DNA of 47,206 nt from Clostridia bacterium (GCA_016293975.1 JAEDCW010000004.1:1-47206); one strand, 5' to 3'; positions 19,327-27,650 are shown, counted from the stretch's first letter. Numbers and translations: made by a program. The notes: generated from the sequence alone by a model not told the origin.

Positions 19327-20190
19327 ATGGAATACAGACGCAGAAGACGCAGCAGACGCAGTCGAAGCCGCAACAGAGGAGGTGACTCCGCATCGGGAGC
19401 AGGCGCACTGTTGCTTGCCGTGCTGCTGTTTGCAGGAGTAGTTTATTTCGTGTCGGCTTCGTCGACGGGCAACTGGTTGGTACAGAATGTCGTAGCTCCG
19501 ATATTCGGATCGAAAGCATCGCCTACGCCTACCACGGAGAACGGAGGCACGGATAAGACCGGCAGTGTAGCTGTTAAGGATCTCGAGTATTATGCGGTAC
19601 AGCTGGGCGTATTCTCCTCGGAGGGAAATGCAAAGTCACTGGGGCAGGAAGTGATGGCTAAGGGCGCTGCAGGCTACACGTTCTTTGACGGTACGAAGTA
19701 CAGGGTTTTTGCCTGCGCATTTCCCAACGAGGCGAGCGCACTGAGCGTAAAGGAAAACCTCAAGTCGAGCGGTTACGAATGTCTCGTTTTTCCGATAAAG
19801 CTAGAGGCTTCCACAATAGATGTTACCGCACCCGAGGACCAGATAACAAAGATGAACGAGATAATTCTCGCTATGAGAAGCTGCGTAGATAAGATCGGCG
19901 AGATATCGCTTACGTTTGATAAAGATAAGCAGACCGTAGAGCAGGGAAAGGCGGCTGTTACGGCGGCGTTTAACGATATTGCCTCAATAGGAAACATAGT
20001 AAGCTTCCACGCTGTGCCCGAAGCGCAACTCGTAGGAGGCGCTTATGACGTCTTTGTTACCGCTATGAAGAAACTGTCTGAGCAAAATTACTCAGATACT
20101 GTAGCTTTTTCGGCGAATATAAAGTATACTCAATTACAACTGATATACCAATACATGGTTCTGTCGGGGGAATTATCCTCCGCGGGATAA
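19327..20190 (+). CDS. Single-pass membrane protein with SPOR domain
   Basis: This 287-residue protein starts with an Arg/Ser-rich cytoplasmic tail (residues 1-20), then one membrane helix at about 25-45. After a short Thr/Pro-rich linker comes a SPOR-type repeat domain (about 87-155: YYAVQLGVFSSEGNAKSL...YRVFACAFPNEASAL). The remaining 120 residues are mostly helical and unassigned. SPOR domains bind denuded glycan strands at division or spore septa. An AGGAGG site precedes the ATG. The DRTGG gene follows after 9 bases, so it may be co-transcribed with the hydrogenase-sensor genes, an unusual neighbour for a septal protein. Confidence 0.75.
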   Translation: MEYRRRRRSRRSRSRNRGGDSASGAGALLLAVLLFAGVVYFVSASSTGNWLVQNVVAPIFGSKASPTPTTENGGTDKTGSVAVKDLEYYAVQLGVFSSEGNAKSLGQEVMAKGAAGYTFFDGTKYRVFACAFPNEASALSVKENLKSSGYECLVFPIKLEASTIDVTAPEDQITKMNEIILAMRSCVDKIGEISLTFDKDKQTVEQGKAAVTAAFNDIASIGNIVSFHAVPEAQLVGGAYDVFVTAMKKLSEQNYSDTVAFSANIKYTQLQLIYQYMVLSGELSSAG

Positions 20191-20199
20191 GGAGGACGG

Positions 20200-20550
20200 A
20201 TGAAAATAAGTGATGTTGTAGAGGTCCTGGGATGCAGTGTCATTTGCGGTGAACAGTTCCTAGACCTCGAAGTGGACAACGCTTTCGGTTCGGATATGAT
20301 GAGCGATGTGCTTGCCTATGTTAAGCCGACAACGCTTGTACTGACCGGAATGGTGAATTCCCACGTTATAAGGACCGCCGAAATGCTCGAAATAAGATGT
20401 ATATTGTTTGTCAGAGGCAAAGTCGTAACTGAGGACCTGATTGAACATGCAAAACAGAATGATTTGGTGTTGCTGTCTACTCCCATGACGCTGTATGAGG
20501 CGTGCGGTAAGCTTTATAGCAAGGGCATGCCACCCTGCTCAAAGGAGTAG
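20200..20550 (+). CDS. DRTGG domain protein (first copy)
   Basis: This 116-residue protein consists of a single DRTGG-like domain, a fold often found beside CBS or HprK-type domains and of unknown biochemical role. Recognisable segments are the opening MKISDVVEVLGC, FGSDMMSDVLAYVKPTTLVLTG in the middle, and VLLSTPMTLYEACGKLYSKG at the end. It heads a run of DRTGG, HATPase, hydrogenase-like, DRTGG and PHP genes, an arrangement recurrent in anaerobic Firmicutes. A ligand-sensing role within that set is likely but unproven. Confidence 0.78.
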   Translation: MKISDVVEVLGCSVICGEQFLDLEVDNAFGSDMMSDVLAYVKPTTLVLTGMVNSHVIRTAEMLEIRCILFVRGKVVTEDLIEHAKQNDLVLLSTPMTLYEACGKLYSKGMPPCSKE

Positions 20551-20554
20551 CATC

Positions 20555-20974
20555 ATGGTAATCTACAGAGAGATCTATAAGGTCAAGAGGGGAGATTTTG
20601 CAACAGCGGGAGAGGCTTCGGCCAAGATAAAGAGTACACTCAAAAAGATGGGTATAGGTCCGGCGATAATAAGAGAAGTCGCCATATCGTCATACGAACT
20701 GGAGTTAAACCTCGTTATACACTCCATGGGCGGTGAGCTGATACTTGAAATTGAGAATGGCAAAATGTCGCTCATAAGCAAGGATATTGGACCGGGCATT
20801 GCGGATAAGGCTCTTGTTATGCAGGAGGGTTATTCCACAGCACCCGAAAGTGTACGGGCTATGGGCTTCGGGGCGGGCATGGGTCTGCCAAACGTCAAAA
20901 GACACAGCCACAACTTCAGCCTTGAGTCGGAAGTTGGTAAGGGAACGGTCATAACAGCAGACTATTACTTATGA
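20555..20974 (+). CDS. HATPase_c (RsbW/anti-sigma-type) ATP-binding protein
   Basis: This 139-residue protein has the GHKL ATPase fold without a sensor or phosphoacceptor domain. The N box is ELELNLVIHS, the G1 box DIGPGIAD and the G2 box GFGAGMGLPNVKR. It is of the size and type of SpoIIAB/RsbW serine kinases. The start at 20555 is chosen for AAAGGAG upstream; the longer open frame overlaps the previous gene. It lies between DRTGG and hydrogenase-like genes, so it may pass the hydrogenase sensor's signal to a partner protein. The partner is unknown. Confidence 0.82.
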   Translation: MVIYREIYKVKRGDFATAGEASAKIKSTLKKMGIGPAIIREVAISSYELELNLVIHSMGGELILEIENGKMSLISKDIGPGIADKALVMQEGYSTAPESVRAMGFGAGMGLPNVKRHSHNFSLESEVGKGTVITADYYL

Positions 20975-20990
20975 TTTCTAAGAGGTGAGC

Positions 20991-22304
20991 ATGTACAAGC
21001 ATTCTGTGCGTATTGATACGAGAAGGTGCGTAGGCTGCACGAATTGCATTAAAAGCTGTCCTACTGAGGCGCTTAGGGTTCAGCGAGGCAAAGCGAAGAT
21101 AACAGACGAGAGGTGTATAGACTGCGGCAAATGTCTTCGAGTGTGCCCCCACGGCGCAATGGTCGCAATGAGCACTTCGCTAAATGAGTTGGGAAAGTTC
21201 AAGTACAATATCGTAATTCCGTCCACCACATTGTACTCACAATTCAGAGGGCTATCCAATCTTGAGGATATATACGCCGGGCTCTATGCTATGGGCTTCG
21301 ATGCGATATACGAGGAGGCAAAGGCAGCAGAGATAATCGCCGAGGCGATGACCCACTACATAAGACAAAGTGACGTAGCATATCCGATAATATCATGTAC
21401 TTGTCCGGTTATTCCGAGGCTCGTGACAGTGCTTTACCCGAATCTTATTGACAATCTATCGCCGTTTATACCGTCAAACGAACTTGCCGCAAGGATAGCG
21501 AAGGAGGAATTCTGCGAATCCGTAGGAGTACCTCGTGAGGAAGTAGGAGCTTACTATATTTCACCGTGTGCGGCGGAGATAACCCACATAAGGGCGCCTC
21601 TGGGCATGGATAAGTCCGAGATAGACGGCGTGTTTGCCGTGAGAGATGTATATGCCCAACTGCTCCCATTTATCGGAAGGACAAACGGTAACCCGGATAT
21701 ACCACAGACGATAGAACACAGAGCGGGTGCATTCGGTTTAGGTTCTGCGGTAGTAGGCGGTCTGAGTATGGCTGTCGGCACAGAGCATTACCTCGCCGTA
21801 GACGGCGTTGACAATGTAGTAGCTTGTTTCGACGAGATAGAAAACGACCATATGAGCGGACTTGTGCTTGTAGAAGCGATGACGTGCGCCGGTGGATGCG
21901 TGGGTGGACCACTTACGTTTGAAAACCAGTTTGTAGCAAAGAACAGAAACAGAAGACTTCAGTACTCACAGCCGCGACTAGACCTCGAGTCCGACCCGCA
22001 CATACAGAAGTATGTAAACTCGCCTATGCTCCGCTATGACAAGGAGTTTGAGCCAAAGAACATATTGAAGCTCAGCGACGACGTGATAGAGGCAGTGCGT
22101 ATGATGGACAGACTCGAAACGATAACGAGAACGCTTCCCGGCCTTGACTGCGGCTCGTGTGGGTCACCTACCTGCAGGACGCTTGCAGAGGACATAATCA
22201 AGGGTCAGGCCGTGGAGATGGACTGTATATTCAAATTGCGCGACAAGGTAAGACAGATGGCACAGGAGATGGTCGACCTTGCAAGTGCACACAAGAGAGG
22301 ATGA
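20991..22304 (+). CDS. Sensory-type [FeFe] hydrogenase large-subunit-like protein
   Basis: This 437-residue protein has two N-terminal [4Fe-4S] motifs (C13/16/19/23 and C42/45/48/52) and a hydrogenase catalytic-like domain of about residues 70-320. A C-terminal Fe-S domain follows (C387, C390, C395 and probably C412). The four Cys expected to hold the H-cluster are present: C138 in ISCTCPV, C193 in SPCAAE, and C299 and C303 in MTCAGGCVGG. Compared with catalytic enzymes, the proton-relay Cys position of TSCCP is a Thr and the Lys of the PCxxK loop is Glu. This points to a redox or H2 sensor, not a fast catalyst. ATG at 20991 has a GAGG site five bases away; a GTG six bases earlier is less likely. 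Confidence 0.85.
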   Translation: MYKHSVRIDTRRCVGCTNCIKSCPTEALRVQRGKAKITDERCIDCGKCLRVCPHGAMVAMSTSLNELGKFKYNIVIPSTTLYSQFRGLSNLEDIYAGLYAMGFDAIYEEAKAAEIIAEAMTHYIRQSDVAYPIISCTCPVIPRLVTVLYPNLIDNLSPFIPSNELAARIAKEEFCESVGVPREEVGAYYISPCAAEITHIRAPLGMDKSEIDGVFAVRDVYAQLLPFIGRTNGNPDIPQTIEHRAGAFGLGSAVVGGLSMAVGTEHYLAVDGVDNVVACFDEIENDHMSGLVLVEAMTCAGGCVGGPLTFENQFVAKNRNRRLQYSQPRLDLESDPHIQKYVNSPMLRYDKEFEPKNILKLSDDVIEAVRMMDRLETITRTLPGLDCGSCGSPTCRTLAEDIIKGQAVEMDCIFKLRDKVRQMAQEMVDLASAHKRG

Positions 22305-22314
22305 GGAGAACAAT

Positions 22315-22656
22315 ATGAAAGTTTGTGATTTGATATCAAAGATTGAAGGCACATTGCTTACCCGTGAAGGCGGCGGAAACGAAATTAAGTGTGGTTGTGT
22401 TTGCGACTTGTTGAGCTGGGTAATGGCAAAGGGCGAAGAGGGATGCGCATGGGTGACGGTGCAGACCCACATGAATGTCATAGCGGTGGCATCGCTGCAC
22501 GACATGGCTTGCGTTATTTGCCCCGAGGGCATGAAGCCGGACAGCACCACGCTTGCAAAGGCGGACGAAGAGGGGATTGCGGTAATATCCTCGCCCATGA
22601 CGGCGTACAGAATATGCTCTATTATGCGTGATGCGGGAATAGTGCCGGAAAGGTAA
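22315..22656 (+). CDS. DRTGG domain protein (second copy)
   Basis: This 113-residue protein is related in plan to the DRTGG protein at 20200. It opens MKVCDLISKIEGTLL, has CGCVCDLLSWVMAKG and the paired motif VISSPMTAYRICSIMRDAG, closely matching LLSTPMTLYEACGKLYSKG of the first copy. The start follows GAGGAG. It extends the hydrogenase-sensor operon and is followed after four bases by the PHP gene. Two non-identical copies flank the hydrogenase, so they may form a heteromer. Confidence 0.78.
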   Translation: MKVCDLISKIEGTLLTREGGGNEIKCGCVCDLLSWVMAKGEEGCAWVTVQTHMNVIAVASLHDMACVICPEGMKPDSTTLAKADEEGIAVISSPMTAYRICSIMRDAGIVPER

Positions 22657-22660
22657 CGAG

Positions 22661-23362
22661 ATGAAGCTTGCGGCGGATTTGCATATACATTCGTGTATTT
22701 CGCCGTGCGCCGATATGTCCATGACACCGAATAATGTGGTGAACATGGCGTATCTGAAGGGGCTTGATGTGATTGCGGTGGCGGATCATAATTCCGCGCG
22801 CAATCTGCCTGCCTGCAAAATCGTGGCGGACACAAGGGGATTACTATTTGTGCCGGCGATAGAGGCCGAAAGCTGTGAGGAGGTTCACGTACTGTGTTAC
22901 TTCTCCACGGTTGAAGCCGCGCTCGAAATGGGCGACTGGCTGTATCAATATATCCCCGATATCCCCAATGTGCCGGAGATATTCGGCGAGCAGGTGGCAC
23001 TCGATGAATTTGATGAGCCCATATATACCGAAAGCAAGCTTTTAATTCAGTCGACTACCAAAAGTATAGACGACATTGTAGCGAAGTGCCGTGAGTTATC
23101 TGGCGTCCCGGTACCTGCGCACATAAACAGAACGTCTAATTCAATACTTGTTTCCCTTGGATTTATACCTCCCCAGCTGAGATTTAACACCGTCGAGGTA
23201 TATAGCAGACTTCCGGTAAGCGTTGAAGCCACGGAAAACAGACATGTTATTTACTCGTCTGATGCACATCGGTTGGAGGACATACTTGAATGCGGCAATT
23301 ATATGACGGCATTTGATAGAAGCGTTCAAGGGATACTCTCGTATTTGGCAAGCGAAATGTAA
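22661..23362 (+). CDS. PHP-domain metal-dependent phosphoesterase family protein
   Basis: This 233-residue protein has the PHP fold. Motif I is ADLHIHSCISPCADMSM, followed by VIAVADHNSARNL and later IEAESCEEVHVLCYF, PAHINRTSN and VIYSSDAHRLEDI, which provide the His/Asp/Glu metal cluster. Family members are phosphoesterases, including histidinol phosphatases and 3'-5' nucleotidases. It is the last gene of the hydrogenase-sensor set; genes of this type commonly end such clusters, but the substrate is unknown. Confidence 0.83.
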   Translation: MKLAADLHIHSCISPCADMSMTPNNVVNMAYLKGLDVIAVADHNSARNLPACKIVADTRGLLFVPAIEAESCEEVHVLCYFSTVEAALEMGDWLYQYIPDIPNVPEIFGEQVALDEFDEPIYTESKLLIQSTTKSIDDIVAKCRELSGVPVPAHINRTSNSILVSLGFIPPQLRFNTVEVYSRLPVSVEATENRHVIYSSDAHRLEDILECGNYMTAFDRSVQGILSYLASEM

Positions 23363-23378
23363 TCATTTTGTAAACGAG

Positions 23379-23406
23379 TTCATTGTTATCGATTTTAGTG
23401 TATAAT
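23379..23406 (+). promoter_or_regulatory. Possible promoter upstream of the ECF S-component-like gene
   Basis: A TATAAT (23401-23406) has a weak TTCATT (23379-23384) 16 bases upstream. It is the only promoter-like site in this 113-base gap. Confidence 0.4.
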
Positions 23407-23475
23407 AGTAATGGCAATATGTGTATAGGTGTCCTACTTGGTGGAATACTTAGTGAAAAGAGCATAGGAGGGGCT

Positions 23476-24036
23476 ATGAACAGAACAAACGAAAAAACTT
23501 GGATCTACGCGGCGATTCTTCTGGCAGTTGTGATTGTGGCTACGGGTTTAACTCAGGTTGCCACATTGTCGGGTACTATGAGGGACGAAGCTGTTCCCGG
23601 CGGCACGTTTGTGAGTCTCGGTATGTTGTCGGTGTATGTTACGGTATGCGCAATAGGAGGTCCTTTGGGAGCTCTGGTTGGCAGTGTAGGATCATTATTC
23701 GGCTGCCTGATTGCGAGCATTTGGGTAAAGGGTGCGACAGCTTACTGTATACCGGCATTCTTGTTTATGGGCGGAATAGCGTTCTTCATGGAGCTGATGC
23801 TCAAAAAGGATAACTCATGGAAGGGTCTGTTTAAGCTGGGTATGTACGCATCTGCGATACTTTTGGTTGCATTCTTCTTATACGACCTCATAATCATGGG
23901 GGACTACGATGTAGCCGCAAAGTCATTGCCGATCAACATACTGCAGTTTGCGATAAATTCGCTTGTAGCAGTGCCGATACTCAAGATGATGACTGTTATG
24001 CAGAATAAATCAAGAGCGGGTAAGGTGAGCGCTTAA
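23476..24036 (+). CDS. ECF transporter S-component-like membrane protein
   Basis: This 186-residue hydrophobic protein has five to six membrane helices (first at about 9-28, then FVSLGMLSVYVTVCAIGGPLG, SVGSLFGCLIASIW, AYCIPAFLFMGGIAFFMELML, and two more). The layout matches energy-coupling-factor substrate-binding (S) components, which take up vitamins or other small molecules with a shared EcfAAT module encoded elsewhere. The start is chosen for GGAGGGG before the ATG at 23476; the longer open frame lacks support. No riboswitch is visible upstream to indicate the substrate. Confidence 0.6.
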   Translation: MNRTNEKTWIYAAILLAVVIVATGLTQVATLSGTMRDEAVPGGTFVSLGMLSVYVTVCAIGGPLGALVGSVGSLFGCLIASIWVKGATAYCIPAFLFMGGIAFFMELMLKKDNSWKGLFKLGMYASAILLVAFFLYDLIIMGDYDVAAKSLPINILQFAINSLVAVPILKMMTVMQNKSRAGKVSA

Positions 24037-24037
24037 G

Positions 24038-24778
24038 ATGGATCTTACCGTTCTCGGAAAGTATGGCCCGTTTCCCGCACCCTTGGGTGCGTGTTCGGGC
24101 TATTTGTTTGAGAGTGCAAAAACAGCCATCGTGGTCGACATGGGAAGCGGCGTGTTTAGTAGACTGCTTGCGGTCAGACCAAAATTCGACATATCGGCTA
24201 TAGTACTTTCGCACCTTCACAGCGACCATATGTCGGACATGCTCGTGTTGCGCTATGCGTTAAATCAACTCAGCAACGCAGGCGACGGCGTTAAACTGCC
24301 GTTGACGGTTGTTACACCGGGAGACCCTCAACAGGAGTTTGCAAGACTATCGGCACCGGGGTTGTTGGATCTGGTGACGGCATGGGACGGGATGAGGTTT
24401 ACCGTAGGCGACTTTACAATTACACTTAGATTGGCGATCCACCCAATAACCACATACGCCATGAAAATTCAAAGCGAAGGCAAGACCGTAGTCTACACGT
24501 CGGATTCCGGGTACACACCCGCGCTTTCAGAGTTTGCACAAAATGCGGACCTTCTGCTTTGCAATGCCTGCTATCTCGAGCGCAACAAACGCGGCGATGT
24601 CGCATATCACATGACTGCGGGTGAAGCGGGTAGGACGGCAAGGGAAGCAAATGTGAAAAACCTGTTGTGTACACATATTTGGGGAGGCGGATACACCGAT
24701 GAGCAGGTGCTCAGCGAAGCGTCTGTCGAGTATCCGAGAGCACAGGTAGTGCAGGAGATGAAGACATACAGGCTGTAG
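24038..24778 (+). CDS. MBL-fold metallohydrolase
   Basis: This 246-residue protein is of the RNase Z/AtsA-like metallo-beta-lactamase branch. The metal motif HLHSDH is at 59-64, a later conserved Asp stands in VVYTSDSGY, and the C-terminal His is in LLCTHIWGG. The first residues (MDLTVLGKYGPFPAPLGACSGYLF) fit the RNase Z-like subgroup. It begins one base after the ECF-like gene, so the two are coupled. The substrate is unknown; such proteins can be phosphodiesterases or lactonases. Confidence 0.83.
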   Translation: MDLTVLGKYGPFPAPLGACSGYLFESAKTAIVVDMGSGVFSRLLAVRPKFDISAIVLSHLHSDHMSDMLVLRYALNQLSNAGDGVKLPLTVVTPGDPQQEFARLSAPGLLDLVTAWDGMRFTVGDFTITLRLAIHPITTYAMKIQSEGKTVVYTSDSGYTPALSEFAQNADLLLCNACYLERNKRGDVAYHMTAGEAGRTAREANVKNLLCTHIWGGGYTDEQVLSEASVEYPRAQVVQEMKTYRL

Positions 24779-24787
24779 AGGGGGATT

Positions 24788-25357
24788 ATGGAACAAAAAC
24801 AGGAAGCATTCGATTTGACGGATGCATTTGACACCGTGGCAGTAGCACTTTCGGGTGGCTCTGCAAGCGGATGTCTACTCAAACTGGCGGTAGATGCAGT
24901 AGGGGCAAAGAACGTGGTGGCGATAACTTTGCAGACCGAGTTGACGTCCAAAGACGAACTTGAGCTTGCCGCAAAGATGTGCGATGTCGCAGAAGTCGAG
25001 CACTGTGTCGTCAGCGTGGATTTGCTGTCGGACGAAAAAATCGCCGAAAACGGCAATGACAGGTGCTATTTATGCAAAACGCGCATGATAAACGCCATAC
25101 GCCACGAGGCGTGGCTTAGGGGCATCGAGTACATACTCGACGGTACAAACTTAGACGACTCGTGCGACTGTAAGGCAGGGGCGCAGGCGCTGAGCGACAA
25201 CGGCGTAATCTGCCCGTTTCTAATGCACCACATGACAAAGAGCGATATTTCAAGGCTTCTGGGAGCTGATTTGCCTGCGCACGACAAGAAATACAGATGC
25301 GCCGCTCTTAACATCGAAAAGGGTACGCGCATAACGTTTGATGCGATACCGGAATAA
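24788..25357 (+). CDS. Short LarE-like PP-loop protein
   Basis: This 189-residue protein resembles LarE, the ATP-dependent sulfur transferase used to make the nickel-pincer cofactor. Shared features are a PP-loop-like start (ALSGGSASG, 20-28), NDRCYLCKTRM (C93 and C96), ILDGTNLDD, and a Cys (C171 in KYRCAALN) where LarE has its sacrificial Cys. Two oddities stand out. The PP-loop reads SGGSASG instead of SGGxDS, and the protein stops soon after the C171 segment, missing the C-terminal 70-80 residues of LarE. Function is therefore uncertain. It ends four bases from the convergent radC gene. Confidence 0.65.
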   Translation: MEQKQEAFDLTDAFDTVAVALSGGSASGCLLKLAVDAVGAKNVVAITLQTELTSKDELELAAKMCDVAEVEHCVVSVDLLSDEKIAENGNDRCYLCKTRMINAIRHEAWLRGIEYILDGTNLDDSCDCKAGAQALSDNGVICPFLMHHMTKSDISRLLGADLPAHDKKYRCAALNIEKGTRITFDAIPE

Positions 25358-25360
25358 ACT

Positions 25361-26152
25361 TTAGGATCTCTTGGGCGTCTGTACATGAGTGTCGGCGGCC
25401 TGTTTTTTTATGTCCTGCATAGAAAACGCAGGGAGTTTGCGGTCGAGCTTGTCCTGCCAAGTACAGCTTCCATACAGACAGGTGCAAGAAAACATCGAGT
25501 ACGCATTATCGGTGCCCACTATAATGTGGTCGATTACGGGGATTTCGATTGAAGCGAGTGCCCTTACGAGTGTATCTGTGAGCTCTAAATCATCGTTTGA
25601 GGGCATCAAATCTCCGGACGGGTGATTGTGCAGAAGCAAAACCGATGATGCCTTGTGGCGAATTGTGGACGCCAATACCATGCGAGGGTGCATACTCACG
25701 CTTGTAACCGAGCCTTCGCCGACGCGCTCGGCATAAATGGGTTTCATCTGCTTGTTGAGCGATATCACATATGCGTACTCGCGGTTCTTGTCGGCTATGA
25801 GGTCGAGGCAATATGCCATAGCCGCCTTAGGGCTCGTAATCGGAGCTCCGTCGTGTCTGCGCTGTGACGTCTTTTGTGCCGCCGCACCTATTGCAGAGAG
25901 CATGACAGCGGAGTGGAAGCCCAAGCCCTTTTCGCTTGAAAGCGCGTCAACTCCCGCCCCGAATACATTTTCAAGACTGCCGTATTTATTTAGCAACCTG
26001 TGTGCAAGCACATTTGTATCCCTTTGAGGTATACAGTAAAAGAGCAACAGCTCCAGCAGTTGATGGTCATTGAGTCCGTCGGCGCCGGATGTATAGAATT
26101 GTTGCTTTAACCTTTCCCTGTGACCTCTGTGAAGTCCGGTAGATTCACTCAT
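25361..26152 (-). CDS. radC: RadC family JAB/MPN protein
   Basis: This 263-residue protein has an N-terminal helix-hairpin-helix-like UPF0758 part (residues 1-95) and a C-terminal JAMM metalloprotease-like domain. The zinc motif is LLLHNHPSGDLMPSNDD at 172-188 (H175, H177, D188). RadC proteins are named for DNA repair, but their real role is unsettled. The C terminus carries an extra 40-residue tail rich in Lys/Gln. It converges on the LarE-like gene with only three bases between stops and no visible terminator. Confidence 0.88.
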   Translation of the reverse strand: MSESTGLHRGHRERLKQQFYTSGADGLNDHQLLELLLFYCIPQRDTNVLAHRLLNKYGSLENVFGAGVDALSSEKGLGFHSAVMLSAIGAAAQKTSQRRHDGAPITSPKAAMAYCLDLIADKNREYAYVISLNKQMKPIYAERVGEGSVTSVSMHPRMVLASTIRHKASSVLLLHNHPSGDLMPSNDDLELTDTLVRALASIEIPVIDHIIVGTDNAYSMFSCTCLYGSCTWQDKLDRKLPAFSMQDIKKQAADTHVQTPKRS

Positions 26153-26305
26153 ATGATACGTGACCTTTCAGAAACATTGCTTGAAAATATATATTACCAC
26201 AAAGTGCCTTTTTTAACAATGGTTTGGAGTTCTCTTGGGGCGAGCCTACACTATGAGTCCATGGCGATTTATCTATAAGACGGAACTGCAGAAATACACA
26301 CCAAT

Positions 26306-26330
26306 AAAAAAGCACCCCCGGGTGGGGGCG
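26306..26330 (-). terminator. Intrinsic terminator of the padR-DUF1700/DUF4097 operon
   Basis: On the minus strand a C/G-rich stem (CGCCCCC paired with GGGGGTG) ends in a run of T residues (26311-26306), 24 bases after the stop codon of the last gene. Confidence 0.8.
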
Positions 26331-26353
26331 TCTTTGGTGAACCGTCGGCTAAA

Positions 26354-27337
26354 TCAGTCAGCCGAAGTGTTTAAGCGTATTGAACCGTTGTTCGCATGGG
26401 CGGTGATTGTGCGCGAGGCATTGTTATTTGCGGTATATACCGAACGCCCGATTGACGAATTGTCGTTGCGAACTCTTTCATCGTTTATACGTATCGAGCC
26501 CAATGAACGTGCGCTTATGTTGTACGATGACAGTCTGCGGTTCGTCGTCAAATTGATAGAGCCGTTTACGGTGCTCAAATCGGTATCCCCATCGAATGAA
26601 CCTGACAGTCTCATGGAGCCGTTTACAGTTGAGCCGGTGGCCTTTCCGCAAGTGATAGGATCGGCAGTTACAGAGCCGTTTACGGTCTTCATGCTAAGCT
26701 GTGCGGCTATGGTATCGTGCACGGAAATGCTTCCATTTATGTTGGAGACCGACAGATTGTCGACATTGAGGTCGTATATGGACATACTGCCGTTTACACA
26801 GTGGAAGTTTATGGCATCAAAATCCTTTTCGGGAAGTGTAAGCCTGAATGTGTTGCCTTTCACGCTCCCAAAACTGAAATTCCAGAAACGGCCGGTCGAA
26901 ACCTTTTCTTCCACATAGAGTGTCGAATCTGCAACTTTGACTTTGAGTATGGAGGACGTGCTTCCGCTCGTCCAGGTGAAGGAGTAGTCGCTTCCGCGCT
27001 CGATAACGCCCTTACTGTTTAAGAGCTGTATGTTTGCGGAATTGAAAGGCGGAAGCTTTCTTATTATGTCGGACTCGCCCCGGTAAACTTGCTCTCCGTC
27101 CTCTCTTGCGGCGGCTTTTGCTTCCTCCGTATCGGCGCTGGATGCATCATCGATGTCGTTTTTTATCTCTTCTGCCAGCTTCTCGGGGGAGCCGAGCTGT
27201 GACAGCACATCGGCAAGATTGTCACTGCCGCAATCTGAAAGATAATCGTCATAATATCTGAGTGCTTCGTTTTTTTCATTCTCGGACAGGCCGGACAATG
27301 CTTTTTCAAGTCTGAACATAAACTCGTGCTTAGTCAT
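26354..27337 (-). CDS. DUF1700-DUF4097 protein (putative adhesin-like beta-repeat protein)
   Basis: This 327-residue protein has two parts. Residues 1-65 form a DUF1700-type helical domain (MTKHEFMFRLEKALSGLSENE...YYDDYLSDC). From about 90 to the end is a DUF4097/DUF4098 beta-helix with a recurring NGS(I/M/V) step: VNGSMSI, INGSISV, VNGSVTA, VNGSMRL, VNGSINL, NNGSIRL. No membrane segment is seen. The start at 27337 is preferred for GGAGGAG upstream; the open frame extends further into padR. The start overlaps the end of padR by 8 bases, a common pairing of a PadR regulator with its target gene. Confidence 0.83.
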   Translation of the reverse strand: MTKHEFMFRLEKALSGLSENEKNEALRYYDDYLSDCGSDNLADVLSQLGSPEKLAEEIKNDIDDASSADTEEAKAAAREDGEQVYRGESDIIRKLPPFNSANIQLLNSKGVIERGSDYSFTWTSGSTSSILKVKVADSTLYVEEKVSTGRFWNFSFGSVKGNTFRLTLPEKDFDAINFHCVNGSMSIYDLNVDNLSVSNINGSISVHDTIAAQLSMKTVNGSVTADPITCGKATGSTVNGSMRLSGSFDGDTDLSTVNGSINLTTNRRLSSYNISARSLGSIRINDERVRNDNSSIGRSVYTANNNASRTITAHANNGSIRLNTSAD

Positions 27338-27650
27338 TTTCTTCTCCTCCAAACAAAATGTCTTCGATGTTTTTTCTGTGACTGCGCCACTCGTTTCTGT
27401 AATCGTCGAGCAGTGCTTTCCCTTTTTTCGTAATCGCATAGTATCTTCTCAGTCTTCCGGAAAAAGGCTCGTCATACGAGGCCAGATGCCCGTCCTTAAG
27501 CAATCTTCTCAGCACCGGATAGAGAGTCGATTCCGACAGCGTTACAATGTTGCGAACCTTTTGAGTAAGCACGTATCCGTATGTCGGTTCTTCGTCAAGT
27601 ATTGCAAGAACGCATGCATCGAGTAGCGTGGAACCTATTTGAAAAGCCAT
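27330..27650 (-). CDS. PadR family transcriptional regulator
   Basis: This is a 106-residue winged-helix repressor. Typical PadR segments are GSTLLDACVLAILDEEPTYGYVLTQKV, SESTLYPVLRRLLKDGHLASY and RRYYAITKKGKALLDDY. It is translated just before, and overlaps by 8 bases, the DUF1700/DUF4097 gene. It very likely represses its own operon: a perfect palindrome covers the -10 of the promoter directly upstream. The inducer is unknown; PadR relatives respond to phenolics, antibiotics or envelope stress. Confidence 0.9.
   Translation of the reverse strand: MAFQIGSTLLDACVLAILDEEPTYGYVLTQKVRNIVTLSESTLYPVLRRLLKDGHLASYDEPFSGRLRRYYAITKKGKALLDDYRNEWRSHRKNIEDILFGGEEND

Noticed and set aside
26235..26918. 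Plus-strand 227-residue frame opposite the DUF4097 gene
   Set aside because: It is the complement of the NGS repeat coding region; its own repeats (EPFTV) simply mirror those repeats.
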